DNA from: Scatophagus argus
Taxonomy: Eukaryota; Chordata; Actinopteri; Scatophagidae
DNA: 64,000 bases
Direction: 5' to 3'
NCBI RefSeq assembly: GCF_020382885.2
Contig: NC_058495.1
Coordinates: 25,450,127 to 25,514,126 of the forward strand
A program made the translations under genes and the position numbers. Under the pieces are notes generated by a model, which was not told where the DNA came from, ran no database searches, and saw only the letters and a program-made list of their open reading frames with translations. Of the stretch, positions 58,694 to 64,000 are shown in pieces (within the stretch, counting starts at the first letter, position 1; each line of letters begins with the position of its first letter).

Positions 58694-59663
58694 ACTCAAG
58701 CAGACATGTTCCAACTAATGGACACGTGTCTTTAAAAGAGACACCTTGTCTACAAAGATGGAAAATTTGTAGCAAGTTTGCATTAGCTGTGGCCAATTAG
58801 AGGCTAAGAAAGTATGCTGGTCTGGCTAAGCTAGACAGGGCAGCCACAGAAATAAAGAGCCTAAAATTCATTAGAGTTTGAGGGAGTAAAAGAGCAGATA
58901 AATAAAGGAGTGAAGATCAGAGAGAGTAAGGAAAATCTTGGATGGAGAAAGAGTATGGAGCTGCGGTCCATTTCAGGGAAATCATGGAATGTGTTACAGG
59001 AAGCAGCGCCACAGCATTGAAGCAGAGTGTGAGTCTGTGTGCAAGAAGCATCTTTGATTCCTGCCATTAAATATTAACTATCATGGTTAATATTTCATAA
59101 CGTGCCCCACCTCTCTGTGTTTTGAATGAGCTGCACTGCTCCATAATTTTGATTTCAGATGCAGTTCTGTTTCTCCACTTATTTGACAATCTCTTCTTGT
59201 TGTCCAATTTTCCATGTAGCTCTTAATTTCTGATCCCCAGCTTATATGTCAGTCTCTCACCTTCTACAAGATGGACGAACACAAACCATTGACATGCCTG
59301 TGGACTCTTTCTAATTCTATTCACTTTATTTTAGTATCTCACAAAATTTTTAATTGACAGTGGTTTTCAACTTAAAGTGTTGTTACCACGCAGGTCACTA
59401 GGATGCCAAATGAGGCTGTGCCCCTGATGTCCATGGTCATATTTAAACATTAGGGGCCGTTGGCTGCGGGCGACAGTAATTTTGATGGTTGCCGTATGTA
59501 CCTGCTCTGTACCCTCTGGACCACAATGCAGTTTTAGTTTACAAAAGTCACTTCATTGTGTGTCATGATGGCTCTTGTAGCATCCGGTGCCAGCAGTGGC
59601 CCCAGCACTCTGAACAACTTTAAACTCCACTTTTCCATTCAGCTCATGACTCACAAACACACA

Positions 59664-59664
<1 letters not shown>
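58694..59664. other. Non-coding region
   Basis: No gene recognised. Confidence 0.4.

Positions 59665-59701
<37 letters not shown>
59665..59701. repeat. (CA)n microsatellite
   Basis: About 17 units with an interrupted 5' start (CACGCGCA). Confidence 0.96.
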
Positions 59702-59704
<3 letters not shown>

Positions 59705-59850
59705 TGCCTCTCTCCCATCAGTTCTGTTTTTGTGTTGGTAATATGATGCATCGGCTTGTTGTGTCAGAGCAGGGAGATGACAGCTGACACAAACACACTG
59801 ATAACACAAGCTGACGACAGAATGGCAACAAGAGTTGCTGAAACTGAGAC

Positions 59851-59875
59851 CCCTCCTCCTCCTCCTCCTCCTCCT
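59851..59875. repeat. (CCT)n trinucleotide repeat
   Basis: About eight units. Confidence 0.95.
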
Positions 59876-61029
59876 GATATCTGACCCAGTTGGAAGTGAT
59901 GTGTAAGGGCTTCACAACAATGAAAACCAAAGTGAGAACAGGGGGAGGAGGAGGAGGACCTCACAATATCAAAGTAGGGAATGAGGGGGTTTAGGTGGGA
60001 GGGTACAAAAAGTAATCAAAAGTATAATCTTTCAATCTCTTGCTCTAGATTTTGATCTTTAATTCTGGGTCTTCTCTTCATAACCAAAAACAACACCTCA
60101 GGGTGGCTGCTGCCTGGTTTTGGTTGTATCTGTGTTGTTGATGTGTGTGAAGCTTCTTCGATGAAGATAAAAGCAGACAGAGAATTTGAGAAGAAACTAC
60201 TGGAGACGTGAAACTCATATTAACCCTCTCTGTACTGTGAACTTCTATCCCTCTGTACACTTTTGGCTTTGCTCTTGTTTTCAGTTATCCCTCTATGTTT
60301 AGATTGAGTTAAACAGTTAAATATTTTAGACCAGAAACATATGCTGCCCACACATTATGGTGAAACTCCTCTGTCTTTCTTCTCTCAGCATCTCTCTGTC
60401 TCTGCAAATGAGGTAATGAACTGTTACTGTAGCAGAAATAACACAAACTGGTATGAAGATCATCATCAGCTTTGGGAAGAAACAGTTAAGGATGTCCAGT
60501 GAGGCAGCTATATAAGAAAATAAGAGTGCATTATTTTCTCTGTCTGGTTGACAAGGACTGTGAAGTGTTTTAAAAGACTGTCCTTAAACTCCACCTTAAT
60601 GGCAACCTTCCATCTTACTGAAGTGCCCCTGAGCAAGAGCAAGAAGAATCTGCAGCTGACTTCTAACCTCCCTCAGGCTGGATGGGCAGAGGAGATCAGA
60701 GATTATCTGAACACAGCATGCCTTTGCAGTGACAGACCATAACTGTGTGTCTTATAATATATGCATGTTGGAATCGCAACACGTTCCCATACCTGAACAA
60801 CTTAAGAGGTCAATTGCCGTTGTCTAAAAATGACATACATAACCAGTGTAGAGTACCAGCAACAGGCGCACTGGAGCTCCGTCAGCCACTTTGGTTGTGT
60901 GAAGGAGCCACAACTGATTGTGTAGGTTTGGGAAAAGATTGTGGTTTACGTGTGGTGTAAGTATGTGACTTAGCTGTAAGTTAATAGAGGATGTACTAAG
61001 CTGCGTGCACAGACGGTCTGCAGGGACAC
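59876..61029. other. Non-coding region
   Basis: No gene recognised. Fragments near 60820-60990 resemble the dispersed repeat family seen at 40440. Confidence 0.4.
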
Positions 61030-61130
61030 ATTTGTGGTGAGCACAGACATGCAGCCTGGTGGACCCAGGGATCAAACCACCAACCTTCTGATAAGTGGAT
61101 GCTCCACCTCCTGAGCCACAGCCGCCGTAC
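61030..61130 (-). repeat. tRNA-derived SINE fragment
   Basis: On the minus strand the order is GCGGCTGTGGCTCAGGAGGT (A box), TTATCAGAAGGTTGG, GGTTTGATCCCTGGG (B box), then body sequence. This is the classic head of a teleost tRNA-derived SINE. The end of the body is unclear. Confidence 0.75.
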
Positions 61131-61784
61131 GTTGTGGACAATGTGGATTTATCAGTGGCAAATACATCGTCTGGTTTCTGTGTTTTTCACCTTGTCAGAT
61201 TTCCATTACTGCATTGGTTATGAGTGTATTAGTATGACAGAAATAATAGCCAGAGCACCATGGCTCAGGCTTGGCACTGCTGGGAGGGATTCCCGGCTGA
61301 GGCAGGATCTTTCTGTGCTCCTGTTTCCCCTACTTTTAAACATGTATGTGAGATTAATTCTCTGGTTGTTTCTTCGTTTCGAGCTGTTGTTGGTCTCCAA
61401 GCAGCTTGGTCCCTGCTCCTCAGGGATGGGTTAAATTCTTAAATATTTCACTACATTGTACTTACAATAATTCTATGGGATAACCTCCCCAAACAACAAC
61501 AACAACAACAACAACTACAACACTGCATCTTTAAGTTAAGCAGGTTTCCTCCTCCTTCCGTCCTCTGCACACATTGGTTGCTGGATCAATGGTGACCAAT
61601 AGGGGGCGGCATTGCTACACTAAACTGTGGCTTCTCGGCGCTGGCATCTGCTGAGTGTTGAAAGCCAGCACAGAGCAGTCGGATGGCACGCAGTCATGCA
61701 GCTCAGACTGATAAGGGAAAACACAAAGCCCAGTCCAGTCCATTTAGTCACAATACAGACTGGCTGGTTTTAACTGGATGTAGA
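61131..61784. other. Non-coding region
   Basis: No gene. (CAA)n repeat at 61491-61518. Confidence 0.4.
61491..61518. repeat. (CAA)n trinucleotide repeat
   Basis: About nine units. Confidence 0.93.
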
Positions 61785-62095
61785 GGAAGAGTGGAGGGAC
61801 AGGAAGTAAGCGAGATGGAGGAGAAGCCGGGATGGGGAAGAAAGATAGAGAAAGGAGGGTGGGAGTAGAGCTTTAGTAAAGTGGGGATGGTGGAAGGGAA
61901 TGAAGGGATGGGACAGAGAGAGAAATGAGATGAATGTGGGAATGGATGGAATTAAGAGAAGGAGAAAGATGGCAAGCAGTTTGTTCAGAGAGCACAGCTA
62001 AATACAGAAACACAAAGACGTGGAGAAAGAAATGAATGAATGAATGAATGAGGGAAAATAAATTAGAGGGGAGGAAGATGAAAGTGTAGTGAACT
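61785..62095 (+). repeat. Purine-rich tract with (GAAT)n
   Basis: GA-rich, ending in (GAAT)n at about 62031-62050 and followed directly by a CT-rich stretch at 62098-62240. Confidence 0.7.
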
Positions 62096-62240
62096 TTTTT
62101 CCTCCTTCCTCCTCTCCTTCCATCCACATTCCCTCATGCTCAGCCTCCCTTCTCCCCTTCCTCCCCTCCCTGCTCCTATGTTTTATTACCCCCTCTCCTC
62201 CGCTCTTCTCTCCTCTCTTCTCATCCCTCCATCACTCTCT

Positions 62241-64000
62241 TGTGTCAAAGTGTTGGAGGTAGACAGTAACCAATGGCATGAAGTTATCAGCTGTCCCTCA
62301 GTTTTTATTTCTGTGTTTCTCCTCATTTTTTTAAAATAATTATTTAAGGATGACAAGTTCACTCAGTCTTTGTTCCTGTTCCTCTCTCTCCATCTCCACC
62401 TCTCCTCCATCACTGGTGGAGGAGGTTTGCGACATGATACCTGGAACAGTGCCTGCAAGCGAAGACATACAACACTTTCATAATCTCATCACAGTTAGTG
62501 AAACCTTAGCCTTCATAGAGAAAAACTATAGGAACAAGAAATGTCAAAGAAAATATAGGAACTATTCCTGTTAAAGCTTTCATGGAAGTCATAATGACTG
62601 GGGTGCATTTTGCTGGGGTAAAATTACACCTTTTACAGACCCGAGCCTCCGAAGTGAATATATGAATCATTTCAGAAAATAACTTGTCATTTGTGTGCAT
62701 ATCATCTCATGACTTCCAGCCACAGTTCATTCATTTCAGCTTAGAGAATCTGTTTCCACTGTGTGATTTTTGATGCATGTATCATGTATCATAATGTGAT
62801 GAACATGAAGACCCATGCACAGACCGTTCTGCATGCTTTCCTATTTGGATTCCCTGCCTTCGGTTTGTGCGGTTTTCACAATGATGGTTACAGTTGGACG
62901 GAAATGTCATGCAGCACTACTGAAATGAGAGGCTGATCACTTTCAACCAGCAGTGCAGTTGTGGATTGACAGCATGTTTACATCATGGGGCAACAAGAAG
63001 TCCTCCAATCTTAGCGACAAAATCACAAAATGCATCATCGTGACAAACACTGCAATTTCACTGATCAGTTCATTTCTGTGCTTTTTTCCCATTTTTCCTG
63101 ATTGATCTTCAGCTGCTGTCAGTGTAACTCAGTCCTTCCAGAACATTTCTCACATTTAAAATATTCCAGCCATTGTTATAGGTAGGCTCTTAACGTGAAG
63201 AGGAAGTGCCGACTCTCACTGGCAGCGGATATTTCTGTTAAAAATAGCTGTGCTCTGTTGTTCAACTGATTAACTCTGTGCTGTGGAAATCAGTTAACCG
63301 AGTGAGAGCCGTCGTCGTTGGCAACTAGTAATCTCACCCCCCTGTTTTGTCGCCTGGAGTGCATAACTGACTGGCCTTTATTTGCACGTGATGCCCCCCG
63401 GCCATTACTGAATACAAGCTTTCATTTTCATAATTCATAGTGGTTCCCCTGGCATATTTTCTAGATGGTCATTTTCCCCCCAACTTTAATAAGAAAAAAG
63501 AATTAAATTTTGTGCATCAAAATGTTGTAATTTTTTATCCTTCTGGTTTGTCTGTGGTAAATATAACATATAAGTTGGACTCAACTCAAGTCATAACTGC
63601 CGACATGTCTGTGACAGCTCAGTATCGGCTGACAGTATCGGTCAGCTGACAGATACAGTATGTCTACTAACAAGTGCAGCAGTACGCACAATAACTCAGA
63701 ATAAAGTGACAGGAAGTCCAGGGAGAAAAACAAAACCGTGAACCACCCACACTGTTTGACTGACAGATGATCTTTGGTAAATGTGGTGCAAGAAAACAAC
63801 AGCAAAACACTAATGAGCACTTTGCAGCACATGTGGTAACCGAGAGCACACGTCCCTGCCCCCTCAGAAAAAATAAAAAATAAAAACTAAGAAGGAAGGA
63901 TCCTAAGGATTACCACTTAAAGGTTTCCAGTGCAGCTTCCAGATTTAGTCTCTCTGTGGAGCCGGGCTCATTAAAACATGCCAGTACTGCTGTCGTATGA
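62241..64000. other. Non-coding region to the window end
   Basis: No exon, RNA gene or clear repeat recognised. Confidence 0.4.

Noticed and set aside
60548..60742. 64-residue plus-strand frame
   Set aside because: Contains a dispersed-repeat phrase (AAGTGCCCCTGAGCAAG) and no domain.

Overview
This is a vertebrate genomic window, almost certainly from a teleost fish. The evidence is a nine-exon gene with GT-AG introns, pol III tRNA genes, very dense (CA)n/(TG)n microsatellites, and the teleost retrotransposon Rex3, including exact matches to the two classic Rex3 degenerate PCR primer sites. There are no operons, ribosome binding sites or other bacterial features.

Layout. Positions 1-2700 are upstream, non-coding sequence that becomes CpG-rich towards 2.6 kb. 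Positions 2707-9132 hold the only protein-coding host gene I can support: ggh (gamma-glutamyl hydrolase, folate polyglutamate hydrolase) on the + strand. It has nine exons, 319 residues and an intact catalytic Cys/His. Its 3' UTR lies in 9133 to at most about 11260. Positions 11692-12965 hold a small threonine tRNA group on the + strand: Thr-CGT, Thr-TGT, Thr-CGT and a decayed fourth copy whose anticodon has drifted to TCT.

From about 13 kb to 64 kb I find no convincing host exon. This stretch could be intergenic or intronic sequence of a neighbouring large gene. It holds a full-length Rex3 LINE with an open 964-codon ORF and perfect 15-bp target-site duplications (34481-37468, - strand), a younger truncated Rex3 copy (24686-24976) and an old one (about 19968-20240). 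It also holds a tRNA-derived SINE whose 3' tail resembles Rex3 (14590-14960), four deletion derivatives of one Tc1-like DNA transposon family (17.7, 20.4, 28.1 and 58.4 kb), remnants of a second Tc1-like family (19.6 and 54.4 kb), an L2-like LINE reverse transcriptase relic (about 33 kb), many microsatellites and long polypurine/polypyrimidine tracts.

No multi-gene system is visible. The observations most worth following are the apparently intact Rex3, the Rex3-like tail on the SINE, a 28-bp perfect inverted repeat at 55005-55075, and a duplicated element of unknown nature at about 46.28 and 47.32 kb. Coordinates of decayed repeats are approximate because they were read by eye.
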